A stretch of DNA of 64,000 bases from Rhodovulum sulfidophilum (GCA_003241785.1 QFPW01000005.1:124001-188000); one strand, 5' to 3'. Shown: positions 33,449 through 42,457, numbered from the stretch's first letter. Translations and numbers: made by a program. The notes: generated from the letters alone by a model not told the origin.

Positions 33449-34444
33449 GTGAGCGACACTGACTGGGTAGCCGGCTCCATCATGACCTCGCGCGGCCTCG
33501 CCGGAGGCCGGAGCGGCAAGACCTACACGGTGACCGAGGCCGACCAGGGGACCTTCCACTACACCTACGGCCCCTATGTCGAGCCGAAGCTGACCATCGA
33601 GCCCGGCGACACGGTCGTCGTCGAGACGCAGGACGCCTTCGGCGGCGCGGTGAAGACCGAAGCGGACATGCCGAGCGAGAAGACGAACCACCCCTATCTC
33701 AATCCGCAGAGCGGCCCGTTCCATGTCGCGGGCGCCAGGAAGGGCGACTGTCTCGCGGTCCATATCAAGGCGGTCGAGACGCGGGGTCCGCAACCGGCCG
33801 GCACGACGGCGCTGCTGCCGGAATTCGGCGGCCTCGTCGGCACCTCCGCGACGGCGCTGCTCAATCCCGCCCTGCCGGAGATCGTGCGGAAATGCGTGAT
33901 CGACGAGGCGGGCGTGCATTGGGGGGATCTGATCCTGCCCTACGAGCCCTTCATCGGCACGATCGGTGTCTCGCCGCAGATCGAGGCGATCTCCTCGCTC
34001 CAGCCGGATTATCACGGCGGCAACATGGACCTGCCCGACGTGGGTCCGGGCGCGATCATCTACCTGCCGGTGCAGACCGACGGCGCGCTGCTCTACGTCG
34101 GCGACTGCCATGCCACGCAGGGCGACGGCGAGCTGACCGGCGTCGCGATGGAGCAGGCGGCGACCGTCACGATGACGGTCGATCTCATCAAGGACTGGAG
34201 CTTCGCCTGGCCGCGGCTCGAGACCGAGGACCTCATCATGACGATCGGCAGCGCACGTCCGCTCGAGGACGCCGCCCGCATCGCCTATCGCGAGCTGACC
34301 CGCTGGATGGCGGCGGACTACGGCTTCGACGAACTCGACGCCTACATGCTGCTCGGTCAGGTCGGGCGCATCCGGCTCGGGAACATGGTCGACCCCAAAT
34401 ACACGATGGGCGCCTCGATCCTGAAGAAATACCTGCGCGGATGA
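33449..34444 (+). CDS. fmdA: Acetamidase/formamidase (FmdA/AmdA) family protein
   Basis: This 331-residue protein is of the FmdA_AmdA family, metal-dependent hydrolases of formamide, acetamide and related short amides. Typical blocks are VTEADQGTFHYTYGPYVEPK, TIEPGDTVVVETQDAFGG, NPQSGPFHVAGARKGDCLAV, and GGNMDLPDVGPGAIIYLPVQ with GALLYVGDCHATQGDGELTG, whose Asp, Cys and His residues line the active site. It starts with GTG after GGAGAACGAC. It has no relation to the amidase-signature enzyme upstream, so the operon carries two unrelated amidases, possibly for successive or different amide groups. Confidence 0.9.
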   Translation: MSDTDWVAGSIMTSRGLAGGRSGKTYTVTEADQGTFHYTYGPYVEPKLTIEPGDTVVVETQDAFGGAVKTEADMPSEKTNHPYLNPQSGPFHVAGARKGDCLAVHIKAVETRGPQPAGTTALLPEFGGLVGTSATALLNPALPEIVRKCVIDEAGVHWGDLILPYEPFIGTIGVSPQIEAISSLQPDYHGGNMDLPDVGPGAIIYLPVQTDGALLYVGDCHATQGDGELTGVAMEQAATVTMTVDLIKDWSFAWPRLETEDLIMTIGSARPLEDAARIAYRELTRWMAADYGFDELDAYMLLGQVGRIRLGNMVDPKYTMGASILKKYLRG

Positions 34445-34488
34445 CCCGCGCCGATCTCACCCCCTCTTTGCGAAGGAGCTTCACGCAT

Positions 34489-35721
34489 ATGCGCATGAAA
34501 ACCGCCCTGCTCGGCCTCGCCTCCGCCCTGGCGCTCGGGGCCGCCGCCGTCCCCGCCTCGGCGCAGGACGGGGAACCGATCAAGATCGGCCTGCTCGAGG
34601 ATGTGTCGGGCGACCTCGCGCTGATCGGCATGCCGAAGCTGCATGGCACCGAACTCGCGGTCGAGGAAATCAACGCGGCGGGCGGGATCATGGGCCGGCC
34701 GATCGAGCTCATCCATCTCGACCCGCAGGGCGACAACGCCCGCTATCAGGAATTCGCGCGCCGGCTGCTGTCGCGCGACAAGGTCGATGTGCTGATCGGC
34801 GGCATCACCTCGGCCTCGCGCGAGGCGATCCGGCCGATCATCGATCGCACCGACACGCTCTACATCTACACCAACCAGTACGAGGGCGGCGTCTGCGACG
34901 CCAACATGATCTCGAACGGCGCCGTGCCGGAGCAGCAGCTCTCGACGCTCGTCCCCTATATGGTCGAGAACTACGGCAAGAAGGTCTACGTGGTCGCCGC
35001 CGACTACAACTTCGGCCATCTCACCACCGAATGGACCGAGAACCTGCTCGCCAAGGAGGGCGGCGAGGTGATCGGCAAGGAGTTCATCCCGCTCGGCGTC
35101 TCGCAGTTCGCCCAGACGATCCAGAATATCCAGAAGGCCGATCCCGACTGGCTCATGATGCTGAACGTCGGCGCGGCGCAGGATTCCTTCTTCGAGCAGG
35201 CGATGGCCGCGAACGTGAAGATCCCGATGGCGAGCCCGATCAAGGTCATGCTCGGTTTCGAGCACAAGCGCTTCGCGCCGCCCGCCCTCGCGGGGCTGAA
35301 GGCCGTCGCGAACTGGTATGACGAGGTCGACACGCCCGAAGGCGTCGCGTTCAAGGAGCGCTGGCGCGCGAAATACCCCGACGAGACCTACATCAACGAC
35401 ATGGGCTACAACGCCTATGTCGCCGTCTACCAGTACAAGCAGCTCGTCGAGGCCGCCCAGTCGACCGAACTCGAGCCGATGCGCGAGGTCATCGCGACCG
35501 GCGAGGCCTGCGTCGACGCGCCCGAGGGCAAGATCTGCATCGATCCGAAGAGCCAGCACACCTCGCACCAGATGTGGATGATCTCGGTGACCGATGATCA
35601 CGGGGTCGAGACCATCCACGATTTCGGCGTCATCCAGCCGTACTGGCTCGGCGAGGTCGGCTGCGATCTCACGGTGAGCGACCCGAAGGAACAGTACTCG
35701 CCCAGCAACCTGCCGGGCTGA
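34489..35721 (+). CDS. Periplasmic amide/urea-type ABC transporter substrate-binding protein
   Basis: This 410-residue binding protein has a signal peptide (MRMKTALLGLASALALGAAA, cleaved after SAQ) and the type-I periplasmic fold of the urea/short-chain-amide group (Peripla_BP_5/6). Signature stretches are KIGLLEDVSGDLALIGMPKL, GTELAVEEINAAGGIMGRPI, DVLIGGITSASREAIRPI and VAADYNFGHLTTEWTENLL. The longer frame upstream is a shadow of fmdA. AAGGAG lies 10 bases before ATG 34489. A stable hairpin follows the gene, and two permeases and two ATPases come next. It delivers amide or urea-like solutes to the membrane complex. Confidence 0.92.
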   Translation: MRMKTALLGLASALALGAAAVPASAQDGEPIKIGLLEDVSGDLALIGMPKLHGTELAVEEINAAGGIMGRPIELIHLDPQGDNARYQEFARRLLSRDKVDVLIGGITSASREAIRPIIDRTDTLYIYTNQYEGGVCDANMISNGAVPEQQLSTLVPYMVENYGKKVYVVAADYNFGHLTTEWTENLLAKEGGEVIGKEFIPLGVSQFAQTIQNIQKADPDWLMMLNVGAAQDSFFEQAMAANVKIPMASPIKVMLGFEHKRFAPPALAGLKAVANWYDEVDTPEGVAFKERWRAKYPDETYINDMGYNAYVAVYQYKQLVEAAQSTELEPMREVIATGEACVDAPEGKICIDPKSQHTSHQMWMISVTDDHGVETIHDFGVIQPYWLGEVGCDLTVSDPKEQYSPSNLPG

Positions 35722-35733
35722 TCCCCGACCGTT

Positions 35734-35770
35734 CGGCCGCGCGTCCCGCGAAGGCGGGCGGGCGCGGCCG
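35734..35770 (+). other. Intercistronic mRNA hairpin after the amide-binding protein gene
   Basis: CGGCCGCGC (35734-35742) pairs perfectly with GCGCGGCCG (35762-35770), and inside it CCCGC-GAAG-GCGGG (35745-35758) stacks as a second stem. No U-tract follows. In binding-protein operons such hairpins usually protect the upstream message from 3' decay or cut read-through, giving more binding protein than permease. Confidence 0.65.
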
Positions 35771-35822
35771 ACGAAGGACCTTTCCTGAAACCGATCGCCA
35801 CTGACCGGGAGCCAGCCAGCCG

Positions 35823-36695
35823 ATGACCGCGGAACTATTCTCCGTCTTCTACCAGTTCGCCGACGTGTTCGCCTTCCTGGTCCTCGCCGCCGCCGGGCTC
35901 GCCATCATCTTTGGCATGATGGGGGTCATCAACATGGCGCATGGCGAGCTCATCATGTGCGGCGCCTATGTGACGACGGCGCTCGTCCATCAGGGGATGC
36001 CACTCGTCCTCGCGCAAGGATGCGGCGCGCTCGCGGCCGGCGTCGCGGGCGTTGTCCTCGAGGCGACCGTGGTGCGCGCGCTCTATTCCCGGCCGCTCGA
36101 CTCGCTGCTCGCCACCTGGGCGGTGAGCCTCATCGTGACGCAGGGGATGCTGATCGCGGTCGGTTCGAGCTTCATGGGGGTCGGGACGCCGGAGGGCAGC
36201 TTCCAGGTCGGGATCTACACCTACTCGACCTACCGGATCATCCTGTTCTTCGCCGCGCTCGCGGTGCTCGGCGCGGTCTATCTGCTGTTCATGCGCACCC
36301 GCTTCGGCGTGCACGCCCGCGCGACGATGCAGAACGCGGCGATGGCCAAGGCGCTCGGGATGCGGACGAACCGGGTCTACGCGCTGACCTTCGGCCTCGG
36401 CGCCGCGCTCGCCGGGCTCTGCGGCGCGCTTTATGCCCCGACCATGACCCTCATCCCGACGATGGGCGCGACCTTCATCGTCGAGTCCTTCGTCACCGTC
36501 GTCGTCGGCGGCACCAACATCCTGCTGGGGACCGCGCCGGCGGCCTTCGCCCTCGCCGTGATCCGGACCGCGCTCATCGGCTGGCACGGCCAGATCGCCG
36601 GACAGATCGGCATGCTGCTCGCGGTCATGGTGATGATCCGCGTGCTGCCGAACGGCTTCTCGGGCTGGCTCGGCAAGCGCGCCCGGAACATGTGA
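35823..36695 (+). CDS. Branched-chain amino acid/urea-type ABC permease (LivH/UrtB-like)
   Basis: This 290-residue permease has about eight hydrophobic helices and the LivH/UrtB landmarks: GLAIIFGMMGVINMAHGELI at about residues 23-42 and AALAGLCGALYAPTMTLIPT near 195, followed by VESFVTVVVGGTNILLGTAP. It forms half of the membrane channel with the next gene. The start follows a short gap with the intercistronic hairpin upstream. Its stop is 11 bases before permease 2. Confidence 0.92.
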   Translation: MTAELFSVFYQFADVFAFLVLAAAGLAIIFGMMGVINMAHGELIMCGAYVTTALVHQGMPLVLAQGCGALAAGVAGVVLEATVVRALYSRPLDSLLATWAVSLIVTQGMLIAVGSSFMGVGTPEGSFQVGIYTYSTYRIILFFAALAVLGAVYLLFMRTRFGVHARATMQNAAMAKALGMRTNRVYALTFGLGAALAGLCGALYAPTMTLIPTMGATFIVESFVTVVVGGTNILLGTAPAAFALAVIRTALIGWHGQIAGQIGMLLAVMVMIRVLPNGFSGWLGKRARNM

Positions 36696-36706
36696 GGGGA
36701 GAGACG

Positions 36707-37780
36707 ATGCTCAGGAACCTCAACGGTCCCCAGACCCTCGGCAACGGCCGCGGCTTCTGGACCTGCTTCGCGATCGTCTGCCTGGTCGCGGTCGGCTATC
36801 CCTTCTTCGCCGATCCCTACGACGTCGGCAATTTCGCCTATTTCCTGCTCTGGATCTTCATGGCCATGGGGCTCTGCCTGATGTGGGGCTACATGGGGAT
36901 GATGTCCTTCGGGCAGACCTTCTTCTTCGGCATCGGCGGCTATGGCTACGGCGTGCTCTCGATCCTGATGGGGGAGCAGTACGGGCTGACCGTCCTCGCG
37001 CTTCTGCTCGCGATCGGATTGGCGGCGATCGCCGCGGTGGTCTTCGGCTACTTCATGATCTACGGCCGCGTCACCGGCGTCTTCTTCGGCATCATGACGC
37101 TGTCGATGACCCTCGCGCTCGCCTATTTCCTCGGCCAGACGGCCGGGCCGGAATGGGCGATCGGTAAGGCGCGGCTCAACGGTTTCAACGGCATGCAGGG
37201 CATGCCGCCGCTGATCATCCCCTGGTTCGGCGGCGAGATCGAGCTGCTCGACACCGCGCTCTACTACGTGCTGCTGCTTGTGCTCCTCGTCGTCTATCTC
37301 GGCCTCAGGATCCTGCTGAACTCGCCCTTCGGCTACGTGCTCGTCGCGATCCGCGAGGATCCGGAGCGGGCGGAACTGCTCGGCTATGACATCCGCAAGT
37401 TCCAGATGGGCGCCTTCGTGATCGGCAGCGCGCTGGCGGCGCTCAGCGGCGGGCTCTACACCGCCTGGGGGCAGTTCATCACGCCGACCAGCGTCGGCCT
37501 CCCCGCGGCGGCGATGCCGATCGTATGGGTCGCTTTCTCGGGCCGGAGCGATATCACCGCGACCACCGTCGGGACCTTCGTCCTGCTCGTCGCCTTCCAG
37601 TGGATCACGATCTACAGTCAGCAATGGGCGCTGATCCTGATGGGCGCGCTCCTGCTCGCGACGGTGCTCTTCGTGCCGGACGGCTTCATGCTCGGTCTGA
37701 CCAAGCTCGGGAAATGGATCGGGGGGTGCCTCGGGCGACGTCCAACGGTTCCCTCCGGCGCCGGAAGCACCCGGTCATGA
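36707..37780 (+). CDS. Branched-chain amino acid/urea-type ABC permease (LivM/UrtC-like)
   Basis: This 357-residue permease is the second channel subunit. Family blocks include FLLWIFMAMGLCLMWGYMGM, SFGQTFFFGIGGYGYG, and ILLNSPFGYVLVAIREDPER with AELLGYDIRKFQMGAFVIGS, followed by ALAALSGGLYTAWGQFITP. GAGGGGAGAGACG stands before ATG 36707. Its stop overlaps the ATG of the first ATPase by 4 bases, so translation is coupled. Confidence 0.92.
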   Translation: MLRNLNGPQTLGNGRGFWTCFAIVCLVAVGYPFFADPYDVGNFAYFLLWIFMAMGLCLMWGYMGMMSFGQTFFFGIGGYGYGVLSILMGEQYGLTVLALLLAIGLAAIAAVVFGYFMIYGRVTGVFFGIMTLSMTLALAYFLGQTAGPEWAIGKARLNGFNGMQGMPPLIIPWFGGEIELLDTALYYVLLLVLLVVYLGLRILLNSPFGYVLVAIREDPERAELLGYDIRKFQMGAFVIGSALAALSGGLYTAWGQFITPTSVGLPAAAMPIVWVAFSGRSDITATTVGTFVLLVAFQWITIYSQQWALILMGALLLATVLFVPDGFMLGLTKLGKWIGGCLGRRPTVPSGAGSTRS

Positions 37781-38502
37781 GCGCGGCGATCCTCTATACC
37801 GAGGACATCACCAAGCAGTTCGGCGGCATGAAGGCGGTCGCGGGCGTGAACCTCGAGATCCTTAAGGGCGAGATCCACTGCCTGATCGGTCCGAACGGCG
37901 CCGGCAAGAGCACGATGTTCAAGCTCATCGTCGGCTATCACGAGCCGACCGCCGGCAGGATCTTCTTCGACGGGCTCGAGGTCACCGAAGCGAAGGCCTT
38001 CGCCCGTGTCCAGCGCGGCATGAGCATCAAGATGCAGAAGCCGAGCGTCTTCAAGGAGCTGCCCGCGCGGCTGAACCTGCGCGTCGCCTTGCAGCGCAAG
38101 ACCGGCGCCGACAGGATCGCCGCCGAGGAGGATCGCCTGCTGCGCCTGCTCGACCTCGCGGAACACGCGGAAAAGCCGGCCGGCCTGCTCTCGCACGGCC
38201 AGCAGCAATGGCTCGAGATCGGCATGGCGCTCGCGCTCGATCCGAAGCTTCTCCTGCTCGACGAGCCGACGGCGGGCATGTCGGACGAGGAGACCTTCCG
38301 GACCGGCGAGCTCATCAAGCGGCTGAACGCCGAGGGGATGACCATCCTCGCCGTCGAGCACGACATGTCCTTCGTGAAGCAGATCGCCGACCGCGTGACC
38401 GTCATGCATCTCGGCGAGGTCTTCGCGAAGGGCAGGATCAACGACATCATCGCCGACGAGGGCGTCGCCGAGATCTATCTGGGGAAGGGTCATGGCCACT
38501 GA
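37777..38502 (+). CDS. ABC transporter ATPase (LivG/UrtD-like)
   Basis: This 241-residue ATPase has Walker A GPNGAGKST (residues about 38-46), the signature LSHGQQQWLEIGMAL and Walker B LLLLDEPTAGMSDEET, followed by the H-loop VEHDM. The signature LSHGQ and the TAGM(S/T) ending are typical of LivG/UrtD proteins for branched-chain amino acids, urea and amides. It overlaps the preceding permease by 4 bases and the following ATPase by 11 bases, giving tight stoichiometry. Confidence 0.92.
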   Translation: MSAAILYTEDITKQFGGMKAVAGVNLEILKGEIHCLIGPNGAGKSTMFKLIVGYHEPTAGRIFFDGLEVTEAKAFARVQRGMSIKMQKPSVFKELPARLNLRVALQRKTGADRIAAEEDRLLRLLDLAEHAEKPAGLLSHGQQQWLEIGMALALDPKLLLLDEPTAGMSDEETFRTGELIKRLNAEGMTILAVEHDMSFVKQIADRVTVMHLGEVFAKGRINDIIADEGVAEIYLGKGHGH

Positions 38503-39202
38503 GATCGCGCTTCGGATGAGCGGCGTCCGCGCCGGATACGGCGGCACGCCGATCCTCCAGGGGGTCGACCTGTCCCTGGCCCGGGGCGAGATCGTCGCCT
38601 TGATCGGCCGCAACGGCGTCGGCAAGACCACCACGGCGCGGACGCTGATCGGTCTTCTGCGTCCGACCGAGGGGACGATCGAACTGCATGGCCGCGACAT
38701 CACCGGGCTCGCCGCCGACGCGCGGGCGCGGATCGGGATGGGCTACATTCCCCAGGGACGTGACGTCTTCCCGCGCATGACGGTGGACGAGAACCTGACC
38801 GTGGGCGAACTGATCGGCGGGCCCACCGGGCGCAAGCTGCGCGCCTTCGTCTTCGAGGTGTTCCCCCGCCTCGCCGAACGCCGCGGGCAGATCGCCGGGA
38901 CGATGTCCGGCGGCGAGCAACAGCAACTCGCGATCGGCCGCGCGCTGGTCGGCAGCCCGAGCTTCATGCTGCTCGACGAGCCCTCGGAGGGAGTTCAGCC
39001 CTCGATCGTGCAGCTCATCGGCCGGGCGCTCCAGCGGATCCGCGACGAGATCGGCACGACGATATTGTTCGTCGAACAGAACCTCGATACGATTCTCGCG
39101 ATCGGGGAACGCGCCTATGTCATGGAAAAGGGGCGCGTTATCGCCGAGATTCCCGCGGGCGGGGTAACGGCGGACGCCGTTCGCCGGCATCTCTTGATAT
39201 AG
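38492..39202 (+). CDS. ABC transporter ATPase (LivF/UrtE-like)
   Basis: This 236-residue second ATPase shows Walker A GRNGVGKTT (about residues 37-45), signature SGGEQQQLAIGRALV, Walker B FMLLDEPSEGVQPSIV and H-loop VEQNLDT, the exact LivF/UrtE style. It starts inside the end of the previous ATPase gene. Together with the other four components it completes a five-gene importer. The AmiC gene follows within 11 bases. Confidence 0.92.
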   Translation: MATEIALRMSGVRAGYGGTPILQGVDLSLARGEIVALIGRNGVGKTTTARTLIGLLRPTEGTIELHGRDITGLAADARARIGMGYIPQGRDVFPRMTVDENLTVGELIGGPTGRKLRAFVFEVFPRLAERRGQIAGTMSGGEQQQLAIGRALVGSPSFMLLDEPSEGVQPSIVQLIGRALQRIRDEIGTTILFVEQNLDTILAIGERAYVMEKGRVIAEIPAGGVTADAVRRHLLI

Positions 39203-39213
39203 ATGGAGACCCC

Positions 39214-40413
39214 GTGCCGCGCTCCCGTCCAAGCCGAAAAGAGGTCATCCCGGTCGGCCTCCTGTTCTCGCTCACCGGCACCTATGGCGTCATGGGCCAG
39301 GAGATGCTCAACGGCGCGCTTCTCGGGCTGGAGCTAGCGAACGCCGACCCTGACCGGGCCTGGGAGACGCGGCCGGTGATCATGGATCCCGGCGGGTCGA
39401 TCGACCGCTACGGCGAGCAATGCGAGACGCTTTTCCGCCAGCACGGCGTGCGGCATATCATCGGCTGCTACACATCGGCGTCGCGCAAGCGGGTCCTCCC
39501 GCTGGTCGAGGGCGCGGGCGCGCTGCTCTGGCACCCCGCGCGCTACGAAGGCTTCGAATGCAGCGACAACGTGATCTACCTCGGCGCCGCGCCGAACCAG
39601 CACGTCGTTCCGCTGGCGCTCTACGTGCTCGCCAACCTGCGGCCGCGGGTTTTCTGCGTAGGCTCGAACTACGTCTGGAGCTGGGAAACCAACCGCGTGA
39701 TGGAGGAGATCATCACCGCGGGCGGCGGCCGGATCGTCGCGAAGCGCCTGATCCCGCTCGGGGAACTCGCGATCGACAACCTGGTCGGCGAGATCGCGGC
39801 GGCGGCGCCGGGGGCGGTTCTGAACACGCTGGTCGGTGAATCGGCCTATCGCTTCTACACGGCTTGGCACGAGGCGACCGCGCGGCATCCCGAATTGCGC
39901 GCGATCCCGATGCTGAGCCTGTCTCTGAGCGAGGCGGAGCTGAAATTCAGTGACGGCCATCGCGGCGGGCATATCGTCTCCTCCGTCTATTTCCAGAGCG
40001 TCGACCGGCCGGAGAACGCCGCGTTCCTGGCCCGCTACCGCCGGCGCTTCGGCGCGTTGGGCACGCCCTGCATGGACAGCGCCGCGGCCTATCTCTGCGC
40101 GACCATGCTCGGCCGCGCCATCACCGCGGCCGGAACCGCCGAGGTCTCCGCGGTGCGCGCCGCGCTCTATCGCGACCGCTACGAGGGGCCGCAGGGGCTC
40201 ATCGCGGTCGATCCGGAGAACAACCACGCCTATCTGACGCCGCGTCTCGGGCGCTCGACGGCGGAGGGGCAGTTCGAAATCCTCTGGGAGGCGCCCAAGC
40301 CTCTCAGGCCCGACCCCTATCTGACCTGGCTCGATCTCGACGAGATGGCGCGGCCGGACCCGCCGAGCATCGGTGATCCGTTCGCGCGACTTTATGGGGA
40401 GCGAGGGGCGTGA
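39214..40413 (+). CDS. amiC: AmiC-like cytoplasmic amide sensor
   Basis: This 399-residue protein has the periplasmic-binding-protein fold (VGLLFSLTGTYGVMGQEMLN, TSASRKRVLPLVEGAGALLW, LVGESAYRFYTAWHE, SLSLSEAEL) but no signal peptide: it starts MPRSRPSRKEV from a GTG codon. That is the mark of AmiC, which binds amides in the cytoplasm and holds AmiR inactive until amide displaces it. The gene overlaps amiR by 4 bases. Relatives with signal peptides (FmdD/UrtA) are transport proteins; the operon has a separate one, which supports the sensor role here. Confidence 0.9.
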   Translation: MPRSRPSRKEVIPVGLLFSLTGTYGVMGQEMLNGALLGLELANADPDRAWETRPVIMDPGGSIDRYGEQCETLFRQHGVRHIIGCYTSASRKRVLPLVEGAGALLWHPARYEGFECSDNVIYLGAAPNQHVVPLALYVLANLRPRVFCVGSNYVWSWETNRVMEEIITAGGGRIVAKRLIPLGELAIDNLVGEIAAAAPGAVLNTLVGESAYRFYTAWHEATARHPELRAIPMLSLSLSEAELKFSDGHRGGHIVSSVYFQSVDRPENAAFLARYRRRFGALGTPCMDSAAAYLCATMLGRAITAAGTAEVSAVRAALYRDRYEGPQGLIAVDPENNHAYLTPRLGRSTAEGQFEILWEAPKPLRPDPYLTWLDLDEMARPDPPSIGDPFARLYGERGA

Positions 40414-41057
40414 AGCGCGGCCGGATGTCGCTCCGCGGTTGTGGGATCGGCCTCCTCGGCTGCAACGAGCAGGACGGCGCGACGCTTTCGCGACAGCTGA
40501 GCCGGCTCGGCGCCGTCGCCGTGACGCTCACCGCCATTCCCGAGACCGGCCAAGGGGGGGCGGGCGATCTCGCGGCGCTGATTCTCGACGGCGATTCCGA
40601 ATACGCCGACCAGCCCTCGGGCGCCGATCTTGGTCGGGCGCTGCCGGTCGTGGCGCTGCTGGGGTCGGAGGCGCCCTCGAGCCTGCAACGCGTGGCGCGC
40701 CTCTCGATCTCGGGCTACCTGATGAAACCGGCGCGCTCGTTCGGCGTGATGGCGGCGCTGTCCTTCGCCCGGCAGAATTTCGTCGCCCGGCGGGATCTCG
40801 AGGCCAAGGCGGACCGCCTCGAGGAGCGGCTGAGGCGCCGGCGCTTCGTCGTGGCGGCCCAGCTTGGCCTGATGCGGGAATATGGCCTGAGCGAGGCGGA
40901 CGCCTTCGAGCGTCTGCGCGGCGCCGCGATGGAGCGCCGGACCACGATCGAGGCGATCAGCGTCGATCTCGTGGCCGGCGCCACCTGTCTTCCGCCCCCG
41001 CGCCGTTCCGGCCGCGGGCGGCGCGGCGATCCGGGGCTGGGGGCGGAGGGCGACTGA
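40410..41057 (+). CDS. amiR: AmiR-like ANTAR-domain transcription antiterminator
   Basis: This 215-residue protein has an N-terminal pseudo-receiver domain (CGIGLLGCNEQDGATLSRQL, LILDGDSEYAD, ISGYLMKPARSFGVMAALS), a coiled coil (RRDLEAKADRLEERLRRRR, about residues 127-148) and a C-terminal ANTAR three-helix domain (RFVVAAQLGLMREYGLSEAD, AFERLRGAAMERRTTIEAIS). ANTAR proteins bind paired hexaloop RNA hairpins and prevent terminator formation. The 5' leader of this operon has that arrangement. It is the last gene; a 115-base gap separates it from convergent DoxX. Confidence 0.92.
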   Translation: MKRGRMSLRGCGIGLLGCNEQDGATLSRQLSRLGAVAVTLTAIPETGQGGAGDLAALILDGDSEYADQPSGADLGRALPVVALLGSEAPSSLQRVARLSISGYLMKPARSFGVMAALSFARQNFVARRDLEAKADRLEERLRRRRFVVAAQLGLMREYGLSEADAFERLRGAAMERRTTIEAISVDLVAGATCLPPPRRSGRGRRGDPGLGAEGD

Positions 41058-41172
41058 CTCCGGCATCAGGTCGGATCCGCGTGGTCAGCGAACGTCTTGC
41101 GCGGAAACGACCTTCGGCCGGCTCCGCGCCAGCTCCACATCCCGAAGCTCAGCCGGGCGCGCCCGCCATGCT

Positions 41173-41613
41173 TCAGAGCGTCTTCGCATAGCCGAACAGG
41201 CCCGGGCTCTCGCGCCAGGCATCGAGGAAAACGGCGAAGGAAACGATGGCCCAGTAGACGAGATATTCGACGCCGCCGAGGTTCCAGAGCCAGCCGACTC
41301 CCTTCGCGTTCATCTGGGCCAGCGCCGCGACGAGCATAAGCCCCGCCGAGAGGAGCGCCGCGTATTTGACGAACTTCCCGGAGAGCAGCGCGCTGGCGAC
41401 GGACAGCTCCATAATGGCGGAAAGGACCACGAAGAATTCCGGCGCTGGAAAGCCCGCGGCGGTGAAGAATCCCACCGTCCCGGGGAAGTTCGTGATCTTC
41501 GCAAGCACATGCGGCAGGTAGAAGAACCCGACGCAGAAGCGCACGAGCGTCATGGGCCTGACAAGCGCGCCGAGTCTGCCGGTGACGGGAGGGTGATCGG
41601 ACCAATTAGACAT
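41173..41613 (-). CDS. DoxX family membrane protein
   Basis: This 146-residue protein with four hydrophobic helices belongs to the DoxX family (VRFCVGFFYLPHVLAKITNF, then GFFTAAGFPAPEFFVVLSAI, MELSVASALLSG, LVAALAQMNAKGVGW). Members are linked to redox or quinone-related membrane functions, though most are uncharacterised. It is last in a minus-strand series with the isochorismatase-like and amidohydrolase genes (gap 54 bases) and could belong to the IclR-controlled cassette. Confidence 0.85.
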   Translation of the reverse strand: MSNWSDHPPVTGRLGALVRPMTLVRFCVGFFYLPHVLAKITNFPGTVGFFTAAGFPAPEFFVVLSAIMELSVASALLSGKFVKYAALLSAGLMLVAALAQMNAKGVGWLWNLGGVEYLVYWAIVSFAVFLDAWRESPGLFGYAKTL

Positions 41614-41667
41614 GTCATCGCTTTCTCGAATTTGTCCCCGGGGTCCGTTGACACCGGGGAGCGTCGC

Positions 41668-42435
41668 TCATTTCACAATTTCGAAGGGGTCGGCCACGAC
41701 ATGGCCATTCGCGTTGTTCCAGAAATTCTGGAGCACGAAGCCATATTCAGGCAGGTGGTCGATGAAGGGGGCGAGCATCGCGTCCGCGCTCGCGCGCTTC
41801 CAGTCTTCCTGCAGTTCGCAGGCGAGTGCGAAGGTCGTGACCAGTTCCGCCCCGGCGTTGGCCATGCGGGACATCGCCGCGTCGGCCTCGTATTTGTTCC
41901 AGGCGCCGCAGGCGTCGACGACCGGGAACACCTTGTATCCGTCGTTGAGCATGGAAAGCGTCGGCAGCGCGCAGCAGGTGCCGATGGTCACCCCCGCGAT
42001 GATGACATGGGTGCGGCCGGTGGCGGCGAGCGTGCTCTCGATCGCCGCGCGGAAGCTCGGATCCTCGTAGCAGTTGATGATCCCCGTGCGGCGATGGATC
42101 GCCACGTCCGGGAACATCGCCTTGATCTCCGGCAGCGTGTCCCCGTTCTGCCATTGCGCGTTCGACGAGGTGATCAGTGTCGGCAGGTTCAACGCCTTGC
42201 CGACGGCGGCGAGTCCGAGAACGTTGGCCTTCAGTTCCGCGAGCGAGGTCGTGTCGCGCATCCCCGCCATCAGGCCGATCTGGTGGTCGACCAGCAGCAG
42301 GATGGCGTTGTCCTGCGTCGGCTTGTCGTGGCCATAGCGGCCGGCCGCGCGCGCGTCCGCGGCCGATACCTTGTTCGGCAGCGACGTGTCGGTAACCGGG
42401 CTGATGATGTCGTCGGGTCGCTTGATATCTGACAT
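41668..42435 (-). CDS. Isochorismatase-like cysteine hydrolase
   Basis: This 255-residue protein has the isochorismatase/nicotinamidase fold. The catalytic triad is Asp in ILLLVDHQIGLM (about residue 50), Lys in GKALNLPTLITSS and Cys in the nucleophile loop GVTIGTCCALPTLSMLNDGY (about 155), with two adjacent cysteines as candidates. Proteins of this type hydrolyse amides, hydroxamates or vinyl ethers. GGAAGGAAAAG precedes ATG 42435. It follows the amidohydrolase by 22 bases on the same strand, suggesting successive hydrolytic steps. Confidence 0.87.
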   Translation of the reverse strand: MSDIKRPDDIISPVTDTSLPNKVSAADARAAGRYGHDKPTQDNAILLLVDHQIGLMAGMRDTTSLAELKANVLGLAAVGKALNLPTLITSSNAQWQNGDTLPEIKAMFPDVAIHRRTGIINCYEDPSFRAAIESTLAATGRTHVIIAGVTIGTCCALPTLSMLNDGYKVFPVVDACGAWNKYEADAAMSRMANAGAELVTTFALACELQEDWKRASADAMLAPFIDHLPEYGFVLQNFWNNANGHVVADPFEIVK

Positions 42436-42457
42436 GATGCTTTTCCTTCCAAAGAAC

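Noticed and set aside
31910..34111. 733-codon minus-strand frame opposite the amidase genes
   Set aside because: Shadow; both plus-strand amidases have complete catalytic residues.
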